A DNA stretch of 13,047 nucleotides, taken from NCBI GenBank assembly GCA_035628505.1, contig DASPJR010000236.1:1-13047 (forward strand), in the 5' to 3' direction. Made by a program: the position numbers and the translations under genes. The stretch is from DASPJR01 sp035628505 (GTDB taxonomy: Bacteria > Planctomycetota > SZUA-567 > H5-PLA8). Below are positions 1-7,217 of the stretch, in pieces (position 1 is the first letter of the stretch; each line of letters starts with the position of its first letter). The notes under the pieces are model-generated. The model was given only the letters and a program-made list of their open reading frames with translations, had not been told where the DNA came from and ran no database searches.

Positions 1-1
1 T

Positions 2-397
2 GCGCTCGCGGCCAATCCGCGGTTTGCCACGAACGCGTTGCGTGTCGAGCATCGCGGGGAACTGGTTCCGCTGCTCGAAAAAGAGATCGCCCCCCGCGCG
101 AGCGCCGAACTGCTCGCGGAGCTCAAAGCCGCGGGCGTGCCGGCCTCGCCGGTGAATGATTTCGCTGGCGTCTTCGCCGATCCGCAGGTTGTCGCGCGGC
201 AGATGATTGCCGAGATGCAGCATCCGCGCGCCGGCATGCTGAAAGTTCCAGCCGCGCCGGGAATGATCGACGGCGCCAAGCCGCCCGTGCGCCGGCCGCC
301 TCCTTTATTGGGCGAGCACACCGCGGAAGTGCTGCGCGAACGGCTGGCGTTTTCGGACGAGAAGATTGCGGCGCTCAAGAAGTCGCAAGTTATCTGA
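2..397 (+). CDS. CaiB/BaiF family III CoA-transferase, C-terminal part (5' end outside window)
   Basis: Family III CoA-transferases move CoA between carboxylic acids in the cytoplasm. The reading frame is open from base 2 to the TGA at 395-397, giving about 131 residues. The segment NPRFATNALRVEHRGEL, followed by GVPASPVNDFAGVFADPQV, is the conserved C-terminal pattern of this family (compare GVPAGPVN...VFADPQV), and the HTAEVLRE segment near the end also fits. The catalytic aspartate lies in the N-terminal half and is not in the window, so activity and substrate cannot be judged. Members are usually about 400 residues, so roughly two thirds of the gene lies upstream. The gene converges on the minus-strand operon, whose terminator begins at its stop codon. 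The family call is firm; the substrate (oxalate, carnitine, succinate, an aromatic acid or other) is unknown. Confidence 0.9.
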   Translation, partial: ALAANPRFATNALRVEHRGELVPLLEKEIAPRASAELLAELKAAGVPASPVNDFAGVFADPQVVARQMIAEMQHPRAGMLKVPAAPGMIDGAKPPVRRPPPLLGEHTAEVLRERLAFSDEKIAALKKSQVI

Positions 398-427
398 AAA
401 AAAAGGGGTGCGCTGATCGCGCACCCC
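397..427 (-). terminator. Intrinsic terminator of the minus-strand operon
   Basis: Bases 405-413 (GGGGTGCGC) pair perfectly with 419-427 (GCGCACCCC) around a 5-base loop. Read on the minus strand, this 9-bp GC-rich stem is followed directly by eight T (complement of the A run 397-404), a textbook rho-independent terminator about 90 bases after the DUF1080 stop codon. On the plus strand the stem lacks a following T run, so it probably does not terminate the CoA-transferase transcript efficiently, although the hairpin could protect that 3' end. Confidence 0.88.
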
Positions 428-448
428 GTTGCTGAAATCTTTCGAGCC

Positions 449-488
449 GTTCTCTGTGTCCTCTGTGCTCTCTGTGTCTCTGCGTTGA
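449..488. repeat. CTCTGTG/CACAGAG 9-bp tandem repeat
   Basis: CTCTGTG starts at 452, 461 and 470, exactly 9 bases apart, and a diverged unit CTCTGCG starts at 478. On the minus strand it reads as CACAGAG units separated by two variable bases. It lies in the gap between the terminator and the end of the DUF1080 gene, so it would be in the 3' untranslated part of the minus-strand transcript. No reading frame or RNA gene is seen in it. From memory, similar CACAGAG-type strings are scattered in the intergenic regions of several environmental bacterial phyla; that was not checked here. The unit has the same length and layout as the CACGAAG repeat at 8250-8276. Confidence 0.8.
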
Positions 489-516
489 AGTCGTGTTCAA
501 ACCATCACGCATTAAC

Positions 517-1230
517 TCACTTCGCCGGCAGCACGCGGATCTTGATGTTGCGGTACCACACGTCGTCGCCGTGGTCCTGCAGGTCGATGTGGCCTTTGGC
601 GTTGGTCATGAACTTGGGCATCTTGGCGAATTTGCTGCCGGCGATCAGCTTCTTGATCTCGTCGCTGCCCCACTCGTATTCGACGACTTTGACGCCGTTG
701 AGCCAGTGTTCGACCTTGTTGCCGTCGATCTTCAGCCGCGCTTCGTTGAACTCGCCAACCGGCTTGAGCTTCTTTTCGGCGCTGCAGGGAATCAGAGCGT
801 AAAGCGCGCCGGCGCTGGTCTTCGGGTTCTTGCCGTCGCCGTGCTTTTCGTCGTCGAGCACCTGCATTTCAGGGCCCGTCATGTACGGCGCGCCCTGATC
901 CTCGGTGACGCGGTAGATGATGCCGCTGTTGGCGCCCGGCGCGACTTTCCATTCGATCGAGAGCTCGAAATTGTCGTACTGCTCGACGGTGACAATGTCG
1001 CCGCCGCCGGCCTTGGCGATCTTGTGCAGCGTGCCGTCAACGACTTCCCAGCCCTTCGTCGGGAAGGCCGTGCCTTTGTAGCTGCGCCACTGGCTCGTGT
1101 CCTTGCCGTCAAAGAGCAGCTTCCAGCCGTCTTTCTTTTCCTGCTCGGTGAGCTCATTGAGCTTCGTTTCGGCGCGCGCGGTGAGCGTGAGCAGAAGCAT
1201 TGCCGCCATCAGAACGTTCACGTATTTCAT
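517..1230 (-). CDS. Secreted DUF1080 protein, 3-keto-disaccharide hydrolase-like
   Basis: This is a 237-residue exported protein of the DUF1080 family (PF06439, now named 3-keto-disaccharide hydrolase), with a concanavalin-like beta-sandwich fold. The start at 1230 is chosen because a typical signal peptide (MKYVNVLMAAMLLL, cleavage after ARA near residue 20) begins there, with AAGGAG and GAGGG purine stretches upstream. An upstream in-frame ATG at 1278 would place a charged stretch before the signal peptide. Family hallmarks are WKLLFDGKD near the mature N-terminus, the WKVAPGANSGIIYR strand, GPEMQVLDD, and GHIDLQDHGDDVWYRNIKIR at the C-terminus (about residues 213-232). It is last in the minus-strand operon, 28 bases after the isomerase-like gene. 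Some family members hydrolyse 3-keto-glycosides; for this copy the activity is inferred, and a carbohydrate-binding role is the alternative. The predicted site is the periplasm. Confidence 0.88.
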   Translation of the reverse strand: MKYVNVLMAAMLLLTLTARAETKLNELTEQEKKDGWKLLFDGKDTSQWRSYKGTAFPTKGWEVVDGTLHKIAKAGGGDIVTVEQYDNFELSIEWKVAPGANSGIIYRVTEDQGAPYMTGPEMQVLDDEKHGDGKNPKTSAGALYALIPCSAEKKLKPVGEFNEARLKIDGNKVEHWLNGVKVVEYEWGSDEIKKLIAGSKFAKMPKFMTNAKGHIDLQDHGDDVWYRNIKIRVLPAK

Positions 1231-1258
1231 TCTTTCCCTCTCTCCTTTTCGTTCCTGT

Positions 1259-2020
1259 TTACCGGTTGCCGCGGGCAAGACTGCGCCGCGTCATGTACTC
1301 GTAACTTTCACGCACCGCCTGCAGCATGTCCGTTGCGCAGCGGTCCAGTTCGACGATCAGGTATTCAACTTCAGCATACTCGGCCGCGCGGACCACGTCC
1401 GGAATATTGACCGTGCCCTGGCCGACAGCGGTCATCGGCAGCGTGCGATCTTTCGGATCGGCGGGGCCGTCTTTGATGTGAATCAAGTGGACGCGCTTGC
1501 GGTAGCGCTGAATCACCTCCGCCGGGTTGGCGCCTGCAACTTTGATCCAGTACACGTCCAGCTGTGCGCAGGCCTGCGGCGCGAGCTCGAGCAGCAGATC
1601 GCCTTTGTTCGGTCCGTTGAATTCCCATTCGTGGTTGTGCAGATGGACCTTGTAGCCCTTCGGCGCGAAGTGGGCGATCGTGGCGTTGGTCTTGTCGGCC
1701 GCGGCACGAATCGCTTCCGGCGATTCAAAATCCTTTGCGCCAAATCCGCCGACGAGGTGTTTCACGCCGAGCGCCGCCGCATCTTCTTCGATCTGCGCGT
1801 GCTTGCTGGAATCGAAGAGCGGCACGTGCGCGCTGCTGACTTTCAGGCCCAGGTCGTCGATGACGCGCTTAATCTCACGCGCGCTTCTGCCATGCAGGCC
1901 TGCAAACTCAACCGCAGGATAGCCGATTGCGGCAACGGCTTTGAGCACACCAATGAAGTCCTGCGCCGCGGCTTCGCGCAGCGAGTAGAGCTGAACAGAG
2001 AGGGGAAGGGGCTGTGTCAT
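1259..2020 (-). CDS. Sugar phosphate isomerase/epimerase-like TIM barrel protein
   Basis: This 253-residue cytoplasmic protein belongs to the xylose-isomerase-like TIM barrel superfamily (AP endonuclease 2 fold, PF01261). The start at 2020 (MTQPLPLSVQLYSLRE) is chosen because an AGGAC ribosome site lies about 7 bases upstream and the first barrel strand (LSVQLYSLR) follows directly; the in-frame ATG at 2044 lacks this. The likely divalent-metal ligands of the fold are visible: E133 in HLHNHEWEF, D155 in LDVYWI, H181 in HLIHIKDG and E224 in LIVELDR. There is no signal peptide. Family members include inosose dehydratase, hydroxypyruvate isomerase, tagatose/psicose epimerases and 3-keto-sugar isomerases, and sequence alone does not choose among them. 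Its place between a propeller-cytochrome gene (47 bases upstream) and a DUF1080 gene (28 bases downstream) favours a step in sugar or keto-sugar breakdown. Confidence 0.88.
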   Translation of the reverse strand: MTQPLPLSVQLYSLREAAAQDFIGVLKAVAAIGYPAVEFAGLHGRSAREIKRVIDDLGLKVSSAHVPLFDSSKHAQIEEDAAALGVKHLVGGFGAKDFESPEAIRAAADKTNATIAHFAPKGYKVHLHNHEWEFNGPNKGDLLLELAPQACAQLDVYWIKVAGANPAEVIQRYRKRVHLIHIKDGPADPKDRTLPMTAVGQGTVNIPDVVRAAEYAEVEYLIVELDRCATDMLQAVRESYEYMTRRSLARGNR

Positions 2021-2067
2021 CAATTGTCCTTTCTTGAATTCCACATCAGCAACAAACCACGAACTAC

Positions 2068-5000
2068 CTATTTCTTCTCGGCCTTCAGCGATTCCAGGTA
2101 CGCCAGCAGCGACGCGAATTCCTCGAGGCTCAACTGGTCCACGAGGCCCTCGGGCATCGTCGACTGCTTCTGCACGACCTGCTTCTTGATCTTGCTCTTC
2201 GCAAGCGTCTTTACTTCGCCGCTGATGTTGCGGACTTCAAGTTCATCGCCGGACTCCTTGGCGACGAAGCCTTCAACACGCTCGCCGTTTTCGAGCGTGA
2301 AAAGATGCGTGTTGAAACCGAACGCGATCACGTTGCTCGGCCGCACGATTGAATCGCAGAGCTCCTTGCGCTGGTAGCGCACGCCGATGTCGCCGAGGAA
2401 CGGACCTTTGGGCGTCTCGCTGGAGCTTAGCGTGTGGCAGTTGACGCAGGTCTGCTTTTTGTAGAGCTCGGCGCCGACGGCTTTGTCGCCCGGCATCTTC
2501 ATCACCTTCTCGAGCAACTCCTCGAACTTTAAGTCGGCCACGCGCGTGACGCGTGCTCCGCCGACTTTCGGCAGCTTCTCGCTGAACGCCTTCTGCTCTT
2601 CGGGCTTGAAGCGTTTGTCCGTCACCAGCACGCGCGCAACTTCCAGCAGGTCTTTGACGAATGCTTCGTTCTTGCTGCCCGCATTCTTCTGCGCCAGTTC
2701 GATGACGCGCTCGGCGCACTTCTGGTGCTGGGAAGCGCGGTCGCGTCCGACGCGGGCGAGCGTGCGAACCGCTTCATGCCGGTCGGCCTCATCGCCGGTG
2801 TCGACCACGTCCAGGAGCGCCATCACCGAGCCGCCGTCTTTAAGTTCGGCGATGCTCGTCATGACCAGCTTGCGGATGTTGGCGCGCTTGTCTTTTAGCA
2901 GCCCGCGCATTTTCTCGTACTGTGTGGCGATGCGCGTTTTCAGGACGGCATTAATCAGCGATTCGGATTTGTTCTCGTCGGTCCACGCCTTGTTCAGCGC
3001 CTCAGTGATCTGCGGATCTTTCAGCTTCATCAGCGTGCTGAAGGCCGCGACCTGCAGCTCCGTGTTGCCATCCAGTTGCGGGGCCAGCGCGAGCAGCGAT
3101 TTGATTTTCTGCTCGCCCTTGACCTTCTCAAACGCCTGCAGCGCTTCGGCGCGCAGCTTGACGTCAGCGTCTTTATTCAGGATGAGTTTTTCCAGCAGCG
3201 CGAGCGCTTCAGGGCCAATCTCCTTGGACTGCAGCAGCACGCCGATGGCGTAAGCCTGCAGCGGTCCGGTGCCTTCGGCCAGCTTGGTCACCTGCGCCAT
3301 CATCTCTGGCGTGAGGATCTGGAACTTTCGGACGGCCTCCAGCACGGCGCGGCTGACCGTCTCGTCACCGGCGTTCAGCGTGTCGTTCAGGAACTTGTTG
3401 ATGGTGTCGCTCTGTTCCCACGTCGCCTTCAGGTAGTAGGGACCGCGCGTATCCGGCCGGATAGCCCACCACGAACCGTCCCAGGCCCCCTCCTTATAGT
3501 AGAGGCGGCCAATGGTTTTCACGACTTCGGCCTTGAGCGCCGGATCTTTCACCTCGCCGGCTTTTTTGATCAGGCCGCTGACGGCTTCCGGCGTGTGGAT
3601 GCCGCGCATCGCGCGCAGCGCTCCTTCGACAACTTCGGTTTTCTCTGTGCCGACGGCAGCCAGACACGCGTCGGAAGCTTTCAGTGCGCGCAGGGCGCGC
3701 ATGGCCACGTGGCGGATGTTGCTTTCGCCGTCGGCCAGCAGCGGCAGCAGCGCTGAAGCGGCTTCGACTTTGCCCAGACGGCCCAGGCAGATAGCGGCCT
3801 GCATGCGCACGCGCGGATCGGCATCTTTCAGTGCGGCCACGAACGGCGCGGGCGTCAATCCTTCCATCTGCGATCTGCGATCGGTCAGCGCACGCAGAGC
3901 GAACTCTTTCAGCTCCGGCTTTGCCGCATAGCCGAGGATTTTCTCGTGCGACTTTGCGCCGAGCAGTTCCTTGATCGTAAAGAGCGCAGCGACGCGCGCG
4001 TAAAGCGGCGCAGTGCCGGTGACCACTTTTTCGAGCTCGGCAATCGTCTCAGGCTTCTGCGGGCGCTTGAGCAGCGCACGCTGCGCTTCAACGCGCAAGG
4101 TCATGCTCGGTCCGGTGACATACGTGACCAGATCCGTTTCCGTCGCCTTTGCGAGGTCCGGCCATTCCTGTTTCCCCGTCGTGTTCCTGATCTGGTAAAT
4201 GTGGCCGAAAGGCTTCTCTGATTTTCCGTACGAGTGCGGCGACCAGTCGGTGATGTACATCCGTCCGACGCCGTCCATGTCGATGTCTGTGGGGCGGCCG
4301 CCTTTCAAAAAATCTTCCTGAGTCTGCTTGAAGCTTGAGCCGTTGGGTTCGAGAACGAATTTGTAAACGCGGCTGCGGCCCCAGTCGTTTGTGTATGCGT
4401 GGTTGTTGAAGCCGGCGCCAAACGCGGGTTCATGCACCCACATCGCGCCCGTCCCCGAGCCGCCGCCGAAGTCATGCAGCGGAGCCAGGATCTCGTCGGA
4501 GTAACTCTGGTACAAAGAAGGGTAGCCGTATTCAGCCGTCTGAACGATCTGGCTGAAGCGCACGTTCCAGCCGTCGCCGTCGTTGGTGTTGTCGCGCGTG
4601 AAGCCGTTGAAGAGCGCGTCTTGCGCCATGTCGTAAACGTTGCGCAGGCCGGAGACGTAGATCTCCAGTTCTGTGCCGTCCGGCCGGCAGCGTACGATGC
4701 CGCCGCCGCGCAGTTGCAGCTTGCTTCCGTCTTTGCCAACTGCGTCAGGGACGCCCTGATCGCCCACGGCGATGTACATCCATCCGTCGATCGCCATGCG
4801 GATGCCGTTCACGGCGTGGTCCGGCGGAACTTTTTCCGGCACGGGGCCCAGCCCGGTGATCAGGACGTCAGATTTCTCTGCAACACCGTCGCCATCCTCG
4901 TCGCGGAAGACGGTCAGAAAAGGCTGGTGAACGACGTAGAGGCTGCCATCGACGAATGTGGTGCCGCGGGGATTGTTAATCTTTGTGGCGAAAAGGGTGA

Positions 5001-5277
5001 TCTTGTCGCACTTGCCGTCGCCGTCGGTATCGATGAGCTTCTTGATCTGCCCCGTGCCCGATTCCTTGCAGCGCACATTCAGCGGATCTTCGCCAACGAA
5101 GAGCTCTCCTTTCGGAGTGGCGGAAACGGTCGTCGGCGCACTGATCTCAGGTGCCGCAGCAAAAATGTTCAGCTCAAATCCCGGAGGCACTTCCGGCTTC
5201 TCTCCGGCGATTGCCCGCTGCGTGAAACCCGAAAGCAGCCCCAGCACTGCCACGCAAGAACACATCCACTTCATCAT
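2068..5277 (-). CDS. Secreted propeller-HEAT-cytochrome c protein (PVC-type dehydrogenase/heme-binding family)
   Basis: This is a 1069-residue exported multidomain protein. A signal peptide with cleavage after AIA near residue 24 is followed by a beta-propeller of the 'putative membrane-bound dehydrogenase' type (about 30-370, TIGR02604-like; PPGFELNIFAAAPEI, MYIAVGDQG, MYITDWSPHSYG). Next are HEAT-like helical repeats (about 390-900) and a C-terminal cytochrome c domain of the Pirellula/Verrucomicrobium heme-binding type (about 925-1069). Heme attachment is C944-V-N-C947-H948; M1041 in STMPEGL is the probable second axial ligand. Two acidic loops, DTDGDG (83-88) and DEDGDG (126-131), resemble calcium-binding loops. 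ATG at 5277 has AAGGGA about 11 bases upstream; a second ATG at 5274 could serve equally. It is first in the minus-strand operon. The domain set suggests a periplasmic oxidoreductase passing electrons to its own heme; the substrate is unknown and a sugar or glycoside is an inference from neighbours. No transmembrane helix beyond the signal is evident. Confidence 0.9.
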   Translation of the reverse strand: MMKWMCSCVAVLGLLSGFTQRAIAGEKPEVPPGFELNIFAAAPEISAPTTVSATPKGELFVGEDPLNVRCKESGTGQIKKLIDTDGDGKCDKITLFATKINNPRGTTFVDGSLYVVHQPFLTVFRDEDGDGVAEKSDVLITGLGPVPEKVPPDHAVNGIRMAIDGWMYIAVGDQGVPDAVGKDGSKLQLRGGGIVRCRPDGTELEIYVSGLRNVYDMAQDALFNGFTRDNTNDGDGWNVRFSQIVQTAEYGYPSLYQSYSDEILAPLHDFGGGSGTGAMWVHEPAFGAGFNNHAYTNDWGRSRVYKFVLEPNGSSFKQTQEDFLKGGRPTDIDMDGVGRMYITDWSPHSYGKSEKPFGHIYQIRNTTGKQEWPDLAKATETDLVTYVTGPSMTLRVEAQRALLKRPQKPETIAELEKVVTGTAPLYARVAALFTIKELLGAKSHEKILGYAAKPELKEFALRALTDRRSQMEGLTPAPFVAALKDADPRVRMQAAICLGRLGKVEAASALLPLLADGESNIRHVAMRALRALKASDACLAAVGTEKTEVVEGALRAMRGIHTPEAVSGLIKKAGEVKDPALKAEVVKTIGRLYYKEGAWDGSWWAIRPDTRGPYYLKATWEQSDTINKFLNDTLNAGDETVSRAVLEAVRKFQILTPEMMAQVTKLAEGTGPLQAYAIGVLLQSKEIGPEALALLEKLILNKDADVKLRAEALQAFEKVKGEQKIKSLLALAPQLDGNTELQVAAFSTLMKLKDPQITEALNKAWTDENKSESLINAVLKTRIATQYEKMRGLLKDKRANIRKLVMTSIAELKDGGSVMALLDVVDTGDEADRHEAVRTLARVGRDRASQHQKCAERVIELAQKNAGSKNEAFVKDLLEVARVLVTDKRFKPEEQKAFSEKLPKVGGARVTRVADLKFEELLEKVMKMPGDKAVGAELYKKQTCVNCHTLSSSETPKGPFLGDIGVRYQRKELCDSIVRPSNVIAFGFNTHLFTLENGERVEGFVAKESGDELEVRNISGEVKTLAKSKIKKQVVQKQSTMPEGLVDQLSLEEFASLLAYLESLKAEKK

Positions 5278-5327
5278 CGCGTTCGCAATCCCTTCTCAAT
5301 GATGCCCCGCCCAAAGGCGCTTTGCCT

Positions 5328-5391
5328 GAATTGTGAATTCGTCACGTTACATGCTATACACCGAATTTCACCCGCACTTTTGAAAAGGTGC
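5328..5391 (+). promoter_or_regulatory. Candidate hutUG promoter with two dyads in the divergent region
   Basis: The 164-base gap between the divergent genes holds a plausible plus-strand sigma70-like promoter: TTGTGA at 5331-5336, an 18-base spacer and TATACA at 5355-5360, preceded by an extended -10 TG at 5352-5353. The -35 lies inside the dyad GAATT-GTG-AATTC (5328-5340). Downstream of the expected start lies CTTTTGAAAAG (5377-5387), palindromic around its central base, inside a larger imperfect dyad from GCAC to GTGC (5374-5391). Either could be an operator. No clear promoter was found for the minus-strand operon in the same gap. This is a motif-level reading only. Confidence 0.4.
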
Positions 5392-5441
5392 GCTAATATC
5401 GATGCCGCAGGCGGCTCCTTTATTCAGCAGGTGGCCTCGTC

Positions 5442-7163
5442 ATGTCAGCACCTCTCGGAAGCGTGAGCGCTCTCTATCAGCAGTTGAAGCGTGCCCCTCG
5501 CGGCGCGCGGCGCGCGTGCCGGGGCTGGCGGCAGGAAGCTGCCTTCAGGCTGCTGCTCAATAATCTCGATCCGGAGGTGGCTGAGCGTCCCGAGGAACTG
5601 GTGGTCTATGGCGGCATCGGGCGTGCTGCCCGAAGCTGGGAATGCTTCGATGCGATCATCCGCTGCCTGAAGACCCTCGGCGAGCGCCAGACGCTGCTCA
5701 TCCAGTCGGGCAAACCGGTCGGCATCTTCGAAACGCATTCACGTGCGCCGCGAGTACTGATCGCTAATTCGAACCTGGTGGGAAAATGGGCGACGTGGGA
5801 ACACTTCCGCCAGCTCGAACGCGCCGGCCTGATGATGTACGGACAGATGACCGCCGGCAGCTGGGCCTATATCGGATCGCAGGGCATTCTGCAGGGAACG
5901 TATGAAACGTTTGCGTCGCTGGGCCGCAAGCGCTTTGGCAACGCCAGCTCCGACGGGCCGCTCGCCGGACGCATCGTCCTTACGGCCGGGCTCGGCGGAA
6001 TGGGCGGCGCTCAGCCGCTGGCGATCACGATGAACGGCGGCGTTGCGCTATGCGTGGAAGTCGATCCTTCACGCATCGAGAAACGACTGCGCACGCGTTA
6101 TCTCGAAAAATCAACCGAGTCACTTGATCAGGCCGTCGAATGGTGCGAGCAGGCCCGGCGCAGCCGCACGCCTCTCTCGGTCGGCCTGCTCGGCAACGCG
6201 GCGGAGACGCATCCGGCGCTGCTCAAACGAGGCTTCCAGCCGGACGTAGTCACCGATCAGACCAGCGCGCACGACGAACTGAGCGGCTACGTGCCGCCAG
6301 GTATGCCGCTGCAGGAAGCGGTCGAACTGCGTCAGCAGGACGCGCAGCGCTACCGGCGGCTTTCGATTTCAGGCATGGTCGCACACGTAAAGGCGATGCT
6401 TGAATTTCAGAAGCGTGGCGCGGTCGCCTTTGACTACGGCAACAACATTCGCGGACAGGTCAAAGATCCGCCGGTGGCGGGAATCCTGGGTGTTCCGAAC
6501 GCATTCGATATTCCCGGATTCGTGCCGGAGTACATCCGTCCGCTTTTCTGCGAGGGCAGGGGACCTTTCCGCTGGGTGGCGCTCTCGGGAGATGAACGCG
6601 ACATTGCGCGCACCGACGAGCTGGTGCTGAAAATGTTTCCCGAAAATGCGGCGCTCTGCCGCTGGATTTCACTGGCCCGTGAGCGCGTGCAGTTCCAGGG
6701 CCTGCCGGCCCGCGTGTGCTGGCTGGGCTATAGCGAGCGCGACAGATTTGCGCTTGCGATAAACAAGCTGGTGAAGCAGAAGAAGCTCCGTGCGCCCATC
6801 GTTGTCACGCGCGACCATCTCGATTGCGGCTCGGTCGCCAGCCCCAATCGTGAGACCGAAGCCATGCTGGATGGCTCGGACGCCGTGGCCGACTGGCCGA
6901 TCCTGAACGCGCTGCTCAACACGGCGGCCGGGGCGGACATTGTGAGTTTCCACCACGGGGGCGGAGTCGGGATGGGCTATTCGCTTCACGCCAACTGCCA
7001 TGTCGTGCTGGATGGTTCGAAGCTGGCGGACGAGAAGGCGAGGGCGGTGTTCGTGACGGATCCAGGGATGGGCGTTATCCGTCACGCCGATGCGGGGTAC
7101 ACGGAGGCCGTCCGATTCGCTTCCGAAAACAAGATCGTTGTGCCGATGAAGAAGGATGACTGA
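5442..7163 (+). CDS. hutU: Urocanate hydratase (urocanase)
   Basis: Catalyses the second step of histidine degradation, urocanate plus water to 4-imidazolone-5-propionate, in the cytoplasm with tightly bound NAD+. The 573-residue length is close to the usual 550-560. The urocanase signature is almost complete: FQGLPARVCWLGYSER, with C426 matching the conserved signature cysteine (Cys410 in Pseudomonas putida). The NAD-binding glycine-rich stretch GLGGMGGAQPLA starts at residue 183. Other conserved blocks are NNLDPEVAERPEELVVYGG near the N-terminus, MYGQMTAGSWAYIGSQGI, FDYGNNIRGQ, DHLDCGSVASPNRETE and FHHGGGVGMGYS. ATG 5442 is chosen because it leaves the normal N-terminal length before the NNLDPEV block; the ribosome site is weak (AGGTGG about 11 bases upstream). 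It lies 54 bases before the hutG-like gene, presumably co-transcribed. hutH and hutI are not in the window. Confidence 0.97.
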   Translation: MSAPLGSVSALYQQLKRAPRGARRACRGWRQEAAFRLLLNNLDPEVAERPEELVVYGGIGRAARSWECFDAIIRCLKTLGERQTLLIQSGKPVGIFETHSRAPRVLIANSNLVGKWATWEHFRQLERAGLMMYGQMTAGSWAYIGSQGILQGTYETFASLGRKRFGNASSDGPLAGRIVLTAGLGGMGGAQPLAITMNGGVALCVEVDPSRIEKRLRTRYLEKSTESLDQAVEWCEQARRSRTPLSVGLLGNAAETHPALLKRGFQPDVVTDQTSAHDELSGYVPPGMPLQEAVELRQQDAQRYRRLSISGMVAHVKAMLEFQKRGAVAFDYGNNIRGQVKDPPVAGILGVPNAFDIPGFVPEYIRPLFCEGRGPFRWVALSGDERDIARTDELVLKMFPENAALCRWISLARERVQFQGLPARVCWLGYSERDRFALAINKLVKQKKLRAPIVVTRDHLDCGSVASPNRETEAMLDGSDAVADWPILNALLNTAAGADIVSFHHGGGVGMGYSLHANCHVVLDGSKLADEKARAVFVTDPGMGVIRHADAGYTEAVRFASENKIVVPMKKDD

Positions 7164-7217
7164 ATCGAGGTCCCAGCGGGCTGCTGGCATTCAATTTTTC
7201 TTTGTGGATAAACTCCT

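Noticed and set aside
405..427. Terminator for the CoA-transferase gene on the plus strand
   Set aside because: The stem is followed by GTTGCTG with no T run; the T run exists only on the minus strand.
449..488. Possible CRISPR array, also considered for 8250-8276
   Set aside because: Units are 7-9 bases with no spacers of normal length, and no cas genes are nearby.
493..1410. A 305-codon plus-strand frame opposite DUF1080
   Set aside because: Composition is shadow-like and it crosses the gene boundary at 1231-1258; no motif was seen.
1097..2377. A 426-codon plus-strand open frame opposite the isomerase and DUF1080 genes
   Set aside because: It runs across three genes and their gaps, has no recognisable domain, and the opposing frames have clear motifs and ribosome sites.
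5380..5399. TTGAAA and TAATAT as a promoter before hutU
   Set aside because: Only 8 bases separate the two hexamers, far too few for sigma70.
4399..5466. A 355-codon plus-strand frame opposite the start of the large cytochrome protein
   Set aside because: It covers the signal peptide and propeller of a convincing minus-strand gene, runs through the divergent promoter region into hutU, and shows no family motif.
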